Assembly (NCBI GenBank): GCA_030693565.1
Contig: JAUYAJ010000211.1
Span: 1-8,181, forward strand
Length of the DNA stretch: 8,181 nt
Reading direction: 5' to 3'
DNA from: Rubrivivax sp.
GTDB lineage: Bacteria; Pseudomonadota; Gammaproteobacteria; Burkholderiales; Burkholderiaceae_C
Positions 8,076 through 8,181 of this stretch are shown here, piece by piece. The position numbers and the translations under genes are program-made. Position 1 is the first letter of the stretch. Every line of letters begins with the position of its first letter. The notes beneath the pieces are model-generated. The model did no database searches. It was not told the origin of the DNA and saw only the letters and a program-made list of their open reading frames with translations.

Positions 8076-8181
8076 CTAAACGACAAAAAAATCACTCAAC
8101 ACCCAATACCAAAACAACTCCTTCCAATCCAAAAAGACCATAAAATCAAACAACTCACTTTAATAATTACCATCACAACCA
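8076..8181 (-). other. urtC: C-to-T converted continuation of urtC (hypermutation-like tract)
   Basis: On the urtC coding strand (minus) bases 8077-8181 contain 53 T, 32 G, 18 A and only 2 C. The adjacent 95 bases (7981-8075) contain 31 C on that strand. Reading in the urtC frame from 8180 gives GCDGNY, stop, SELFDFMVFLDWKEL, FWYWVLSDFFVV, stop, then LLLALAVPGLLAF. This is the UrtC segment before the central helices, with T at nearly every place where this genome would use C: GAT, TTT, TAT, AGT and TTG codons, and Phe (TTT) where UrtC normally has Pro (CCC) before WYW. The two stops are explained by CAA to TAA (8160-8162) and CAG to TAG (8076-8078). G and A positions look unaffected, so the change is confined to cytosines of one strand. 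The edge is sharp: all cytosines from 8075 onward are intact. Confidence 0.9.

Noticed and set aside
8076..8181. AT-rich tail as a horizontally acquired element, promoter region or low-complexity junk
   Set aside because: The plus-strand C content stays near 30% and only G is missing; the minus-strand reading continues UrtC in frame, so it is altered urtC and not new DNA.

Overview
The window is GC-rich, with G/C-biased third codon positions, tightly packed genes and mostly ATG/GTG/TTG starts. The gene content (NitT/TauT-type ABC importer, ureD, a urea-specific urtCDE block, a CHRD-domain PEP-CTERM protein) suggests a betaproteobacterium of the order Burkholderiales, perhaps near Rubrivivax, Leptothrix or Ideonella. 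The taxonomic placement is inference; no rRNA or marker gene is present.

Left half, plus strand (1-4956): the tail of a hydantoinase/carbamoylase-type amidohydrolase overlaps an M20-family metallohydrolase. A 114-bp gap follows, then a substrate-binding protein, ABC ATPase, ABC permease and the urease accessory gene ureD. The last four are separated by 3 bp or overlap by 4 bp (ATGA or GTGA), so they look translationally coupled. The set reads as a nitrogen-scavenging operon: import of a small organic nitrogen compound, hydrolysis of amide or ureido bonds, and a urease maturation factor.

Middle (4957-5801): ureD meets a convergent gene for a small secreted CHRD-domain protein with a PEP-CTERM sorting tail. 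A hairpin lies between the two genes. The CHRD gene has a good sigma-70 promoter candidate and ribosome binding site of its own.

Right half, minus strand (5802-8181): urtE, urtD and the 3' part of urtC, the ATPases and one permease of the high-affinity urea transporter. ureD and the urt genes therefore point towards each other rather than forming the common urt-ureDABC co-directional run. No urease structural gene is in the window.

The most striking signal is the last 106 bases (8076-8181). Composition switches abruptly to A/C-rich on the plus strand, with only two G. This is not foreign or intergenic DNA. Read on the minus strand in the urtC frame it still spells the UrtC protein (for example DFMVFLDWKEL followed by WYW), but almost every expected cytosine of the coding strand is a T, including changes that create TAA and TAG stops. 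It looks like near-complete, strand-specific C-to-T conversion with a sharp edge at 8075/8078. Whether this is biological (cytosine deaminase hypermutation) or technical (a bisulfite- or deaminase-converted read at a contig end) cannot be decided from the sequence.
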